Below, in pieces: positions 7,132 to 14,437 of a DNA stretch of 17,426 nucleotides (its first letter is position 1; each line of letters begins with the position of its first letter). Position numbers and translations under genes: made by a program. The DNA lies in assembly GCA_015485455.1 (NCBI GenBank), contig WFTN01000420.1, forward strand, positions 1 to 17,426, in the 5' to 3' direction. The notes under the pieces are model-generated. The model saw only the letters and a list, made by a program, of their open reading frames with translations. It did not search any database and was not told the DNA's origin. Source of the DNA: Planctomycetota bacterium. Its GTDB lineage: Bacteria; Planctomycetota; GCA-002687715; DRQF01.

Positions 7132-9267
7132 TTAGTTGACAGTCACTTCAATCGCGTTCGTCATGCCGACTCCCGAAGGAGTTGAGTTCAAAAGTGCTGC
7201 TTGGAATGTCGTCAAAATTCCAGGTGGCACAGGGGGCATAGTGAAGAACACGTTGGCGGTTCCTGCAGATGTAGTATTGAAGAACGGATTGAAGCCCGAA
7301 GGAACCGAGCCATCTGCGAAGATGACGACTCCCGTAGGAAGCATACTCATGGGATCAATGGGGCCACCAATGTCAATGCTACCAACAACAGGGAAGATCG
7401 CGGCATTGGGGTTCTTGGTGCCCAAGAGAAGGATGATTGTTTGATTTGGTTCGCCTGAAAAATCAAACGTCAACAAATCACCGACATCCACATTGCTGGT
7501 GTAAGGGCCCTTGTCACCAGAAGAGACAGCGGCCAAACCTGGGCTTATGGCGTTATTGATGTCCATAACGGCAACTCCTGGCTGAGGAGCTTGGCCAATA
7601 CCTGGTACGAAATCGAAGATGGTAATGTCGTCGATGGCAAGGTCATGTGTGTCACCTCCACCGTCGCTCCGGCCTCGGAATACGAGACGGCACAAGGAAC
7701 CATTGAAGGCCCCTAAGTTGACAACATAGGGTTGCCACAAGGAGCCGACATGCCCGGTTTGTGGCAATACATCCAAAGTAATGGCACCACCTGGTGAGGT
7801 GATAACATCCACTGAAAGGAAGTTCTCGTTGGCTCCTCCGGTGCCGTTCGCATTTGCACTATAGAGCCAGAATTTGAGACTGGGATTGGATGTATTGGTG
7901 AAGTCAAAACATCTTGTAACTAAGTTGACGGCACTGTGATTGCCAGCATCTTCCACATAAGCGTAATAGCCTGTGCCTCCGGTGAGACCCGTTGAAAAGT
8001 CTGCCATGGGGCCAGTTCCCACAGTGGGTGTGGCTTGATTGGTGAAAATCCATTCGGAATCGGGACCAGAAGAGTCATCTGGATCTTGGACCCAGCCTGC
8101 CGGTGGTAGAATACTTTGATTTGAAGCGATCCCAGAGAAATCTTCCACATAAGGAAACGCTGCGATAGGTACCTCATTAGTCACCAGAACTCGGGTTGCG
8201 GTGTTATTGAGGTTGACGACATCTCCAGGGAACATCGTTGTGACCGTCATGGTCAAGGCGGGGGTCATAGAGAGATCCACTGGCGTGGGAATGCTCAGCA
8301 CTTCGGAGTCGCCCGTGTTGAGAATTTGCGTCGTGGTGATCATGTCAGACAGCACCAAGACAGTGTTGACCCGGACTTCCACGGGAATAACGGTTCCAGC
8401 GGCAATGGGATTTGTGCCCGTGTTGGAGATTGCGATGCTGATTGTTTCAGACGCCGAAAGTGTCTTGCAATTAGTCGGGCGGGTGACTGGGCTTGTGATC
8501 GAGGAACAGGCGATGTCGTCCGTTACGAGATTGAGATGACCCAGAGCTTGCGCTCCAATTTCTAAGCTTGAAAGAGTTCGGTCCCAAACGCGGAATTCGT
8601 CAATGCGCCCACGCCAAGTAGCATTGCCAGGACCGAAACCGCCGATGATCAGACCAGTCGTGCCGCTTCCTACCAAGTCGATAGGGGCAGGCTGCGTGAC
8701 GGGTGGACGTACGATTCCATCTACATAAGGCGTGATCGTCAAGGCCCGGGAGTCGTGAACCAACGCTACGTGCTTCCAAGTTGCAAACTGAACCGCTGTG
8801 GTAATTGCGACTTTCTTTATGCCAGCTCCCTCCAATGTGAGAGTGGAGTTGGGGCCAGAGGGATCGCGGTAGCACCTGAAGTTCGAAATTGTTGGGTCGC
8901 CAAAGACGTAGCGCGTCGTGCTAGGAGACGATTCTGTGTCAATGATCCAAAACTCGATCGTCCAATCACCGGTGACGGAGAAGGCAGTGTTAATGACGCA
9001 GGGATCCGCCGTGGTATTTGCTGTCTTAAGACACGCTGGCCCCAAAACAACGCCACCAGTGCTATTTGTGTTCGTGTTGAAGGCAGCACCATTCTGGATG
9101 GTTGGCGAAACGCCAGGAAGGCCAGGGAAAGCACGGTCTGCTGTGACCGACCCGCTTGTTTCACTGAAACGTAGATAGAGAATTTCTGGGCGTTGAGCCT
9201 GAAGCGCAACTTGGAATGCGCAGAATAGGAGTGTAAGCCTAACTGCCTCGCGGAGCCTGATTTGCAT
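7132..9267 (-). CDS. Secreted LamG/Ig-like/MAM-like modular protein, paralogue of its downstream neighbour
   Basis: 711 residues with a signal peptide (LTLLFCAFQVALQAQ, likely cut after residue 24). Residues ~27-238 form a LamG/concanavalin-like domain: ILYLRFSETSG, the GDWTIEFWI core, WKHVALVHDSRALTITPYVDG, and the terminal WRGRIDEFRVWDRTLSSLEI. Residues ~250-365 are an Ig/CARDB-like module. Residues ~370-552 are MAM/choice-of-anchor-J-like (FPYVEDF, GPDSEWIF, GYYAYVEDAGNHSAVNL, HDLAIDDITIFD). Residues ~556-711 are the same terminal beta domain as in the downstream gene (GQAPQPGVAVMDIN, VGSIDIGGPIDP, MTNAIEVTVN). LamG domains usually bind glycans or proteins; no glycoside-hydrolase active site is apparent. 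ATG 9265-9267 follows AAAAGGTGA. Spacing of 45 bp to the next gene and the lack of a terminator between them indicate one transcript. Confidence 0.87.
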   Translation of the reverse strand: MQIRLREAVRLTLLFCAFQVALQAQRPEILYLRFSETSGSVTADRAFPGLPGVSPTIQNGAAFNTNTNSTGGVVLGPACLKTANTTADPCVINTAFSVTGDWTIEFWIIDTESSPSTTRYVFGDPTISNFRCYRDPSGPNSTLTLEGAGIKKVAITTAVQFATWKHVALVHDSRALTITPYVDGIVRPPVTQPAPIDLVGSGTTGLIIGGFGPGNATWRGRIDEFRVWDRTLSSLEIGAQALGHLNLVTDDIACSSITSPVTRPTNCKTLSASETISIAISNTGTNPIAAGTVIPVEVRVNTVLVLSDMITTTQILNTGDSEVLSIPTPVDLSMTPALTMTVTTMFPGDVVNLNNTATRVLVTNEVPIAAFPYVEDFSGIASNQSILPPAGWVQDPDDSSGPDSEWIFTNQATPTVGTGPMADFSTGLTGGTGYYAYVEDAGNHSAVNLVTRCFDFTNTSNPSLKFWLYSANANGTGGANENFLSVDVITSPGGAITLDVLPQTGHVGSLWQPYVVNLGAFNGSLCRLVFRGRSDGGGDTHDLAIDDITIFDFVPGIGQAPQPGVAVMDINNAISPGLAAVSSGDKGPYTSNVDVGDLLTFDFSGEPNQTIILLLGTKNPNAAIFPVVGSIDIGGPIDPMSMLPTGVVIFADGSVPSGFNPFFNTTSAGTANVFFTMPPVPPGILTTFQAALLNSTPSGVGMTNAIEVTVN

Positions 9268-9679
9268 GGGTGTTCACCTTTTCGAAATACGTCGCTCACA
9301 TGTGTTGGGGTCTGCTTCTTAGGCACGGCCTGAGCGATCTTGACTTGTCATTTGCGGACAAACGCACATCCAGACCCTAAATTCTTGCTGGGAATCCTGC
9401 AAGGAACATTTCTAACAATGTCGTTTTGTACTCATGAGGTGTGCGTTTTTTACTCGTAAGTTGTTTTGATTCCGTGCAAAGAGCTTCTGACGCCCGTGTT
9501 TTCGCGGCTATTTTCTCCCTTTCTTGGATGATTTTGAAGGAAGGAGGCCTGTCGGTGGGGAGATTTTGTTCGTGGTGATTCGATTTCTTGCTAATAGCCG
9601 AGTCAGGGATTAGCCTCGAAAGGAAGGGGTAAGCAGTTGTTGTGCCTCAGTTTGCAGTGATTCGATAAGGACGATTAGA
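9268..9679. other. Divergent intergenic region upstream of the secreted-protein pair and the DUF1579 gene
   Basis: 412 bp without a gene. It should hold the promoter of the secreted-protein operon (minus) and that of the DUF1579 gene (plus). The main structure is a two-copy 22-bp tandem repeat at 9421-9464, listed separately. The decamer GTGATTCGAT occurs at 9575-9584 and again at 9657-9666, just before the DUF1579 start. I found no convincing sigma-70 box pair on either strand. Confidence 0.5.
9421..9464. repeat. Two tandem 22-bp repeats, possible operator
   Basis: Copies 9421-9442 and 9443-9464 match at 17 of 22 positions. The core CGTTTT-K-TACTC is conserved in both, and the repeat ends in TGT. 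A period of 22 bp equals about two helical turns, placing both copies on the same DNA face. They lie about 155-195 bp upstream of the LamG gene and about 215-260 bp upstream of the DUF1579 gene. Confidence 0.55.
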
Positions 9680-10168
9680 ATGAATCAAGAATGCGCGATG
9701 CCGGAACCCAGCCAAGAACACGAGATGATTGTGAAGAATGCGGGGGTGTGGGATGTCAAATGTCGTTTCTTTATGGGCCCAGACCAGCCGCCACTGGAGA
9801 GCGAAGGGGTGGATACCATTAGCGCCATTGGTCAATTCTGGACTGTAGGCCGTTTCGAAGCGGATTTCATGGGCATGCCTTTCGCCGGATCTGGTCAACT
9901 TGGTTATTTACCAAAGGAAGGCTGTTTCATCAGTACATGGATCGACTCTATGTCGACTTTCATGTTTACTCTCAAAGGTCAATATGATGAAGCGACCAAG
10001 ACCCTTGACTTGAAAGGTGAAGGCCCAAACCCAGCGGATGGCGAATTGATCCCACAACGAGTTGAGCATGAATTCGTTGACGACAATCACCACAAGTTGC
10101 GCATGTACATGACCACGGAGCATGGGGAGGTCAAGTCCTTCGAAATGGACTACACGCGACGGATCTAA
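9680..10168 (+). CDS. DUF1579 domain protein
   Basis: 162 residues with no signal peptide or membrane segment. The pattern is that of DUF1579: an N-terminal EHEMIVKNAGVWDVKCRFF strand, ESEGVDTISAIGQFW...FEADFMGMPFAGSGQLGYLPKEGCFISTWIDSM, a GQYDEATKTLDLKGEG turn, and a closing strand with FEMDYTRRI. Family members are lipocalin-like beta barrels of unknown function, common in planctomycetes. The ATG at 9680 follows TAAGGACG with a suitable spacer; the next in-frame ATG (9698) has no better site. It stands alone on the plus strand and converges on the small CxxC gene, 118 bp away. Confidence 0.85.
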   Translation: MNQECAMPEPSQEHEMIVKNAGVWDVKCRFFMGPDQPPLESEGVDTISAIGQFWTVGRFEADFMGMPFAGSGQLGYLPKEGCFISTWIDSMSTFMFTLKGQYDEATKTLDLKGEGPNPADGELIPQRVEHEFVDDNHHKLRMYMTTEHGEVKSFEMDYTRRI

Positions 10169-10286
10169 GCTGGCTGTGTTTTCCTATGGCAACCGCAACC
10201 CTTCCTTCCCTTTCTTGATGGGGGAAGCGAGGGGCCCGATTCGATTTGAAGGCTGGGTAAGCGGTTTCGCCTGTCTGTTCGTGTCT

Positions 10287-10526
10287 CTATTGCCCCAACT
10301 TTTCCTTTATCCAATTGTTGAAATCCACCGCCATGACTTGTCCAATGCATTCACTTTCGTCTTCGTGGATAAACTGAAAATAGAATCGTACGCTTTCTTC
10401 TTCAGTGCTCGTCTTGTGGCTATTTGCATTCACGGTGGTATAGGTTTTGCCACATTCAGAGCACTGAGTTAGTTCTTTTCTTACACGGATGAGGGCGTCG
10501 TATTTTCTTGGTATTCCGTCGGTCAT
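10287..10526 (-). CDS. Small CxxC protein, third gene of the sigma-kinase operon
   Basis: 79 residues, starting MTDGIPRKYDALIRVRKEL. It has a single CSECGKTY motif at residues 22-29, which could be half of a zinc site or a redox pair, and a lone cysteine in DESECIGQ. The C-terminal half (VRFYFQFIHEDE...VMAVDFNNWIKEKL) looks like a small alpha/beta fold. I do not recognise the family. The start is 32 bp after the kinase stop on the same strand, in front of a weak purine-rich site (GAAAGAAA). No terminator separates them, so co-transcription is likely. Coding status is supported by context and a protein-like composition, not by homology. Confidence 0.55.
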   Translation of the reverse strand: MTDGIPRKYDALIRVRKELTQCSECGKTYTTVNANSHKTSTEEESVRFYFQFIHEDESECIGQVMAVDFNNWIKEKLGQ

Positions 10527-10558
10527 TTTCTTTCGGCCTATTTCAGATAGTCAAAAAT

Positions 10559-12661
10559 TCAATTCTCGTCCACATTGGTCTTTTTGGTCTCATCCAACAT
10601 TTTTTGGGCTTGAAGCTGAATGTCTTTGAGAAGTGTCTCCTTGCCTGCGATGTTCTCCAACTTTGGCAAGGCTATGTCTTTGGATTGATGTTTGTAGTAT
10701 TCCAAGATGGTCCCCCAGCCTTGAAGATCATTTGTCCGTAGGGTGGATTCAAATTCTTCTGCCATGGTTCTCATGGCCGGCATTCCTACTAAGAGGACAT
10801 TTTGAGCCATAACGTAGCGCAATGCTTCTGGATTTTCCTTATTTCGGAAGAATAATAGAGCCAATTCAGCGGCGTCGGCAGTCCGAAATGCCGCTAGTCC
10901 GAAAAGGGCGTTTACACGACAGGCACCGTCTTCTGTCTCTTCAAGGACTTGCCGCAAGAAAGGTACCACATTGTCGTCAGGGATTCGGAAAAGTGCTTGG
11001 GAACACCAGATTCTAATGAGCTTACTCGAATCGTTGAGGCAGTGATCGGTAAGAGATTGTGCAGATGCCTCGTCTCCCACTTGCATCAGAATGCGGATGG
11101 CTGCTAAACGGACGCCATCATTCTCGTCTTCCAATTTCTGGCGAATCCAACTCTTGGCCACTGCTCCGAAAAAATCGATTTCTTTGGTTATTTGACTGAG
11201 GGAACGATCCTGAAGAATAAGCCCTAGGGCGGAGTTGTCTTGAATCTCAACAAAACGATCAAAGGATGATTGGAAGTCCCGCCATCGTTGCTGGAATTCG
11301 GCGGCGGATCGTGTTTGCTCTGTTCTTCGTTGCACTTCATCTGTAGCGAGGACGCTGAGGAGTCCGACGACGGGGAGGGCGAAGGCAAAGATGGCCAGAG
11401 TGCGGTTTCTTTGGGTCCATCTGGTCAACTTGACTGCAACACTGGCAGGACGGGCGTGAATGGGGTGCATCTTGAGTACCCGGGAGATGTCCTCAGCAAA
11501 TTCTAAGGATGTGGCGTAGCGTCGATCCCTATCTTTCTCCATTGCCTTGGAAACAACAGTTGCGATGTCTTTGGGGGCGTCTTTGTTGAGTTTTCGTAGG
11601 TCCTCGGGCTCCTTCGTCAGGATGGCCTGATAGATCTCTTCTCTTGTAGGTGCAGCGAAGGGTCGTTGCAATGTAATCGCTTCATAGAGGCTGACAGCCA
11701 AGGAGAAAATGTCCGTACGGTGATCAAGGCGAATTCGATGGGCGGATAATTGTTCCGGCGACATGTAAGCCGGCGTTCCGAAGAAGTCGCCAGTCTGGGT
11801 GAGATCCATGCGTTCGGACTGTTCGTCGTGGGCCAATCCAAAATCAAGAATGACAGGTTCTCCATTTTTTCGCACCATGACGTTTCCTGGTTTGATGTCT
11901 CGGTGAATAATGCCAGCGGTATGGGCTTCGTGGAGTGCCAAGGCTGTTCTTTCGAATGTTCTAAGAATCGAACGAAGCGCCTCTTTGTTTGGCAGGACTG
12001 TGTTGACGATTTTGCCCGCAGTTGTGGCGGCGAGCTCACGTGGACTTTCATCCGCTATAATTGATGGAAAAAAGATCTCTTCGTTCGGAGACTCATTCTC
12101 TTCTTCCGAATTTTCGAATGACTCTGTAGCTCCTCTGGTGCGCTGGGTTTCGATTTGGTTGGCGATTGAGGTGCCTTCAATCAGTTCCATGGCGATGTAG
12201 GGCATGCCGTCATGAATGTCGGATTCAAAGACAGTGCAGATACTCGGGTGATTGAGCTTGGAACACAATTCAGCCTCTCGTTGAAAGCGACGAAGGGTGG
12301 ACTCACTGCCCAAGTCGACTCGTGTCAGTATCTTGATAGCCACAGTACGATCGAGCTTCTGATCTTTAGCTGAAAAAACAACAGCTTGGCCCCCTCTGCC
12401 AATTTCAGGCCCCAAGAGATAGCGCCCAACTGTGTCTCCTGTTTCTGCGATCCTAAAAATCATACCTGGGATGTTGCAGCTTTCCCCTGTAGAGGGGTCG
12501 GAAGCATCCAGATTCATGCGCAGATAGAGTTCCTCGATCAAATCATGGTGACCGTCGAAAAGCCGCTGATAGTCTTCTAATTCCCTTTGAGTTCCCGCTT
12601 CCAATTCCGCCAAGAATAGTCGTTGGAACTGCTCTTTGATTTGATCATGTTTTTCAGTCAT
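10559..12661 (-). CDS. Transmembrane Ser/Thr protein kinase with C-terminal HEAT-like sensor region
   Basis: 700 residues. A helical N-terminus (1-55) precedes a Hanks-type kinase domain (~80-400). Landmarks are the glycine loop GRGGQAVVF (88-96), VAIK with catalytic lysine K110, HRDIKPGN with D255 and N260, DFG at 273-275, and GTPAYMSPEQ at 295-304. All key residues are present, so an active kinase is expected. An acidic insert of about 45 residues (~174-218, SEEENESPNEE) lies between the hinge and the catalytic loop. One membrane helix follows (~421-439), so residues 440-700 should be extracytoplasmic. They contain HEAT-like helical pairs (~505-690). Residues 537-590 align without gaps with residues 186-239 of the HEAT protein encoded divergently next to the sigma gene. 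The start codon overlaps the sigma-factor stop as ATGA, implying translational coupling. A likely target is the partner sigma factor, as known for some other kinase-linked ECF sigmas; this is inference. Confidence 0.92.
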   Translation of the reverse strand: MTEKHDQIKEQFQRLFLAELEAGTQRELEDYQRLFDGHHDLIEELYLRMNLDASDPSTGESCNIPGMIFRIAETGDTVGRYLLGPEIGRGGQAVVFSAKDQKLDRTVAIKILTRVDLGSESTLRRFQREAELCSKLNHPSICTVFESDIHDGMPYIAMELIEGTSIANQIETQRTRGATESFENSEEENESPNEEIFFPSIIADESPRELAATTAGKIVNTVLPNKEALRSILRTFERTALALHEAHTAGIIHRDIKPGNVMVRKNGEPVILDFGLAHDEQSERMDLTQTGDFFGTPAYMSPEQLSAHRIRLDHRTDIFSLAVSLYEAITLQRPFAAPTREEIYQAILTKEPEDLRKLNKDAPKDIATVVSKAMEKDRDRRYATSLEFAEDISRVLKMHPIHARPASVAVKLTRWTQRNRTLAIFAFALPVVGLLSVLATDEVQRRTEQTRSAAEFQQRWRDFQSSFDRFVEIQDNSALGLILQDRSLSQITKEIDFFGAVAKSWIRQKLEDENDGVRLAAIRILMQVGDEASAQSLTDHCLNDSSKLIRIWCSQALFRIPDDNVVPFLRQVLEETEDGACRVNALFGLAAFRTADAAELALLFFRNKENPEALRYVMAQNVLLVGMPAMRTMAEEFESTLRTNDLQGWGTILEYYKHQSKDIALPKLENIAGKETLLKDIQLQAQKMLDETKKTNVDEN

Positions 12662-13236
12662 CTATCTCGACGATTCCATTCTTTGGACATCTTATCTTGG
12701 AGTAACTTACGTCCCCGAGAAAGACGTTGTTTAACAGCGGCTTCCGAGATATTAAGATGGTTGGCGGTTGCGGCAACTGTCATGAGGCGGATATGGTAGC
12801 AGTTTAACACCGATGAGTAGAGCGTATCTAGGTCGGCAATGAGTTTGTGGGTCCAGATGCGATCATCGTCCCGGGTCACGATGCCAGTGCTGGGATGAGG
12901 GGCTGCTGGCGGACTCGGAATTTGAGATGCCCCGACATCGTTTCTCTGACGGCGAAAAAGATTTGCTAGACGCCAACGTCCCAGTTGCAAAGCATAGGCC
13001 AAGAATTCAGTTTCACTTAAGTCCTTCGGGAATCGTTCCAATCGCTCCAATAGGTCTAAGAGTGCAGATTGAGCCACATCCTCCGCTTCTGTTTTGCGCC
13101 GAGCTTCCAGTCCCATTCTTTTTTCAATGTATCGAATTAAGCGATCCCGCACACCATTTAAGAGGATGGATTGGGCCTCTTGATTGCCTTCTCGGGCCTG
13201 AGTGTAGCTCGTCTTGAAACTTTTCTCGGTGGTCAT
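12658..13236 (-). CDS. ECF-type RNA polymerase sigma factor linked to a Ser/Thr kinase
   Basis: 192 residues. Region 2 spans ~18-100 (GNQEAQSILLNGVRDRLIRYI, TEAEDVAQSALLDLLERL for core binding and -10 contact, then LGRWRLANLFRRQR). A proline-rich linker follows (~104-118). Region 4 spans ~131-181, with a helix-turn-helix in MTVAATANHLNISEAAVKQRLSRGRKLL. There is no region 3 and no C-terminal extension. The region 4 lead-in (LDTLYSSVLNCYHIR) departs from the common 'LP...R.VL.L' pattern. No anti-sigma factor gene is nearby; the next gene, overlapping by ATGA, is a Ser/Thr kinase, which suggests control by phosphorylation. The ATG at 13234-13236 has a weak ribosome-binding site. Confidence 0.9.
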   Translation of the reverse strand: MTTEKSFKTSYTQAREGNQEAQSILLNGVRDRLIRYIEKRMGLEARRKTEAEDVAQSALLDLLERLERFPKDLSETEFLAYALQLGRWRLANLFRRQRNDVGASQIPSPPAAPHPSTGIVTRDDDRIWTHKLIADLDTLYSSVLNCYHIRLMTVAATANHLNISEAAVKQRLSRGRKLLQDKMSKEWNRRDR

Positions 13237-13274
13237 TGGGTGTAATTATCTTAGATTCGGCCTTCGTACAAGAA

Positions 13275-13303
13275 ATATCAGACTTCTGTCACCGGAATGA
13301 CAA
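13275..13303 (-). promoter_or_regulatory. Candidate promoter of the sigma-kinase operon
   Basis: On the minus strand TTGTCA (13298-13303, five of six matches to TTGACA) is followed after exactly 17 bases by TGATAT (13275-13280, a weak -10). Transcription would begin about 30 bases before the sigma ATG. The -35 half overlaps an inverted repeat. Sequence-only prediction. Confidence 0.3.
13287..13302. promoter_or_regulatory. Inverted repeat TGTCA-N6-TGACA in the divergent promoter region
   Basis: Perfect 5-bp arms (13287-13291 and 13298-13302) around CCGGAA. It lies in the 132-bp gap between the sigma gene and the divergent HEAT gene and covers the candidate -35 box of the former. It could be an operator for a dimeric regulator, but short palindromes also arise by chance. 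Confidence 0.35.
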
Positions 13304-13368
13304 TGGCAGAGCAAAGAAGTTGGCAAAACGAATCAAGTGCCGATCCATCATAAGAGGAGAACCATATC

Positions 13369-14403
13369 ATGAAAGCCAGCTTACCAATTTTGACTCTTGT
13401 CGTCGGGGCCATCATCGGCTGGGGAGGCCACAATCTTGTCGCCGATGGAACGGATGACAGGATTGACTCCCAGGACTCGGAGCAAATGGTCGGCATGACC
13501 CAAGCGGAACATATGGAAATCGTTGGTCGACTCAAGAAAACGATCGCGGCGCTCAAAGGCGATGCGCAAGAATCCCGTTCCGCTGCTCGTGTTGCCAAGA
13601 CTGAGAATAGTGCTTTGCTCGCCGAGCTCAAGAAAGTCAAAGGAGAAAATGCTGAAATGACTGCCAGGGTGGATGCGGGAGATCTGAAGAAAAAGGAGAG
13701 GATGGCGGCCATCGAAGATCGGTTCAAGAAACTCCGGGGCAAGGGCATCGGTGCACTGATTTCGAACAATGAAATCGGGAAACTCGTGGCGGACCTTCTT
13801 CAAGAGGGGCCTCAAGGTCAGGCGGCTGTTTTAGCTTTATTGGCATCAGAAGACGGAGATGAGCAGATGCTTGGCGTCGTCCTGATGCTCCAGGGAATGG
13901 CCTCAGTGGAGTCGATTGATCCTTTGACGAAGATGGCATTGGAGAATGGGGATGAGACCATGAAGGCCATGGCATCTCAAGTCCTCATGCGCATGGATGA
14001 CAAAGAAGCGGGGGCAGCCTTAGAAAAGCTTGTTGCTGAGACTAAAGATGAAGGAGTGAAAGTGAATTCGCTTTTTGGTCTGGCCCGCCAAGGAAACAAG
14101 AATGGAGTCCAACAGCTTTTGGACTACTACAACGACGAAAACAGCAAACATGCAGACGTACTGACCCAATCATTTTTCGTTCTTACGAATCCAGAATCCC
14201 AACCTTTGATTGACGCCGCTGTTGCACGATTTGCGGATAATGGTAACGACAGTGAGAGAGCGCGGATCAATGCCGCGGCCGTCAAATACTATGGCCACGT
14301 CAAAACCCCTGCCTCCAGACGGGCATTAGAGAACCTTGCGAATGACCCGAATGTGAGTGTCCGTGTCAAAGAAAAAGCTCGGGCTGCGATGATGGGTTGG
14401 TAG
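13369..14403 (+). CDS. Membrane-anchored coiled-coil and HEAT-repeat protein, divergent from the sigma-kinase operon
   Basis: 344 residues. The N-terminus (LPILTLVVGAIIGWGG, residues 5-20) is an uncleaved membrane anchor or signal peptide, so the rest is probably extracytoplasmic. Residues ~45-122 form a charged, heptad-like coiled coil (IVGRLKKTIAALKGDAQ, ENSALLAELKKVKGENAEM). Residues ~130-344 are HEAT-like helical pairs ending in VRVKEKARAAMMGW. Residues 186-239 align without gaps with kinase residues 537-590, sharing LT, SQ.L.R, D, ET.D and VN.LFGLA (19 of 54 identical by eye). ATG 13369 follows GAGGAG with a 9-base spacer. The shared promoter region and domain point to a role with the sigma-kinase pair, perhaps as ligand, scaffold or target. 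No enzymatic motif is seen. Confidence 0.85.
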   Translation: MKASLPILTLVVGAIIGWGGHNLVADGTDDRIDSQDSEQMVGMTQAEHMEIVGRLKKTIAALKGDAQESRSAARVAKTENSALLAELKKVKGENAEMTARVDAGDLKKKERMAAIEDRFKKLRGKGIGALISNNEIGKLVADLLQEGPQGQAAVLALLASEDGDEQMLGVVLMLQGMASVESIDPLTKMALENGDETMKAMASQVLMRMDDKEAGAALEKLVAETKDEGVKVNSLFGLARQGNKNGVQQLLDYYNDENSKHADVLTQSFFVLTNPESQPLIDAAVARFADNGNDSERARINAAAVKYYGHVKTPASRRALENLANDPNVSVRVKEKARAAMMGW

Positions 14404-14437
14404 GTGGCTGTTTGTGGATGCCTGAGCTGTTTCATGA

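Noticed and set aside
9575..9666. Decamer GTGATTCGAT repeated at 9575 and 9657
   Set aside because: Two copies of ten bases in a 400-bp gap can arise by chance, and the spacing has no obvious meaning; noted only in the gap description.
10205..10227. Hairpin CTTCCC/GGGAAG between the convergent DUF1579 and CxxC genes
   Set aside because: Six-pair stem with an 11-base loop and no T-run on either side; not a credible intrinsic terminator.
10122..10472. Plus-strand open frame overlapping the end of the DUF1579 gene
   Set aside because: No ribosome-binding site, overlaps the DUF1579 end and the small CxxC gene, and the product resembles nothing.
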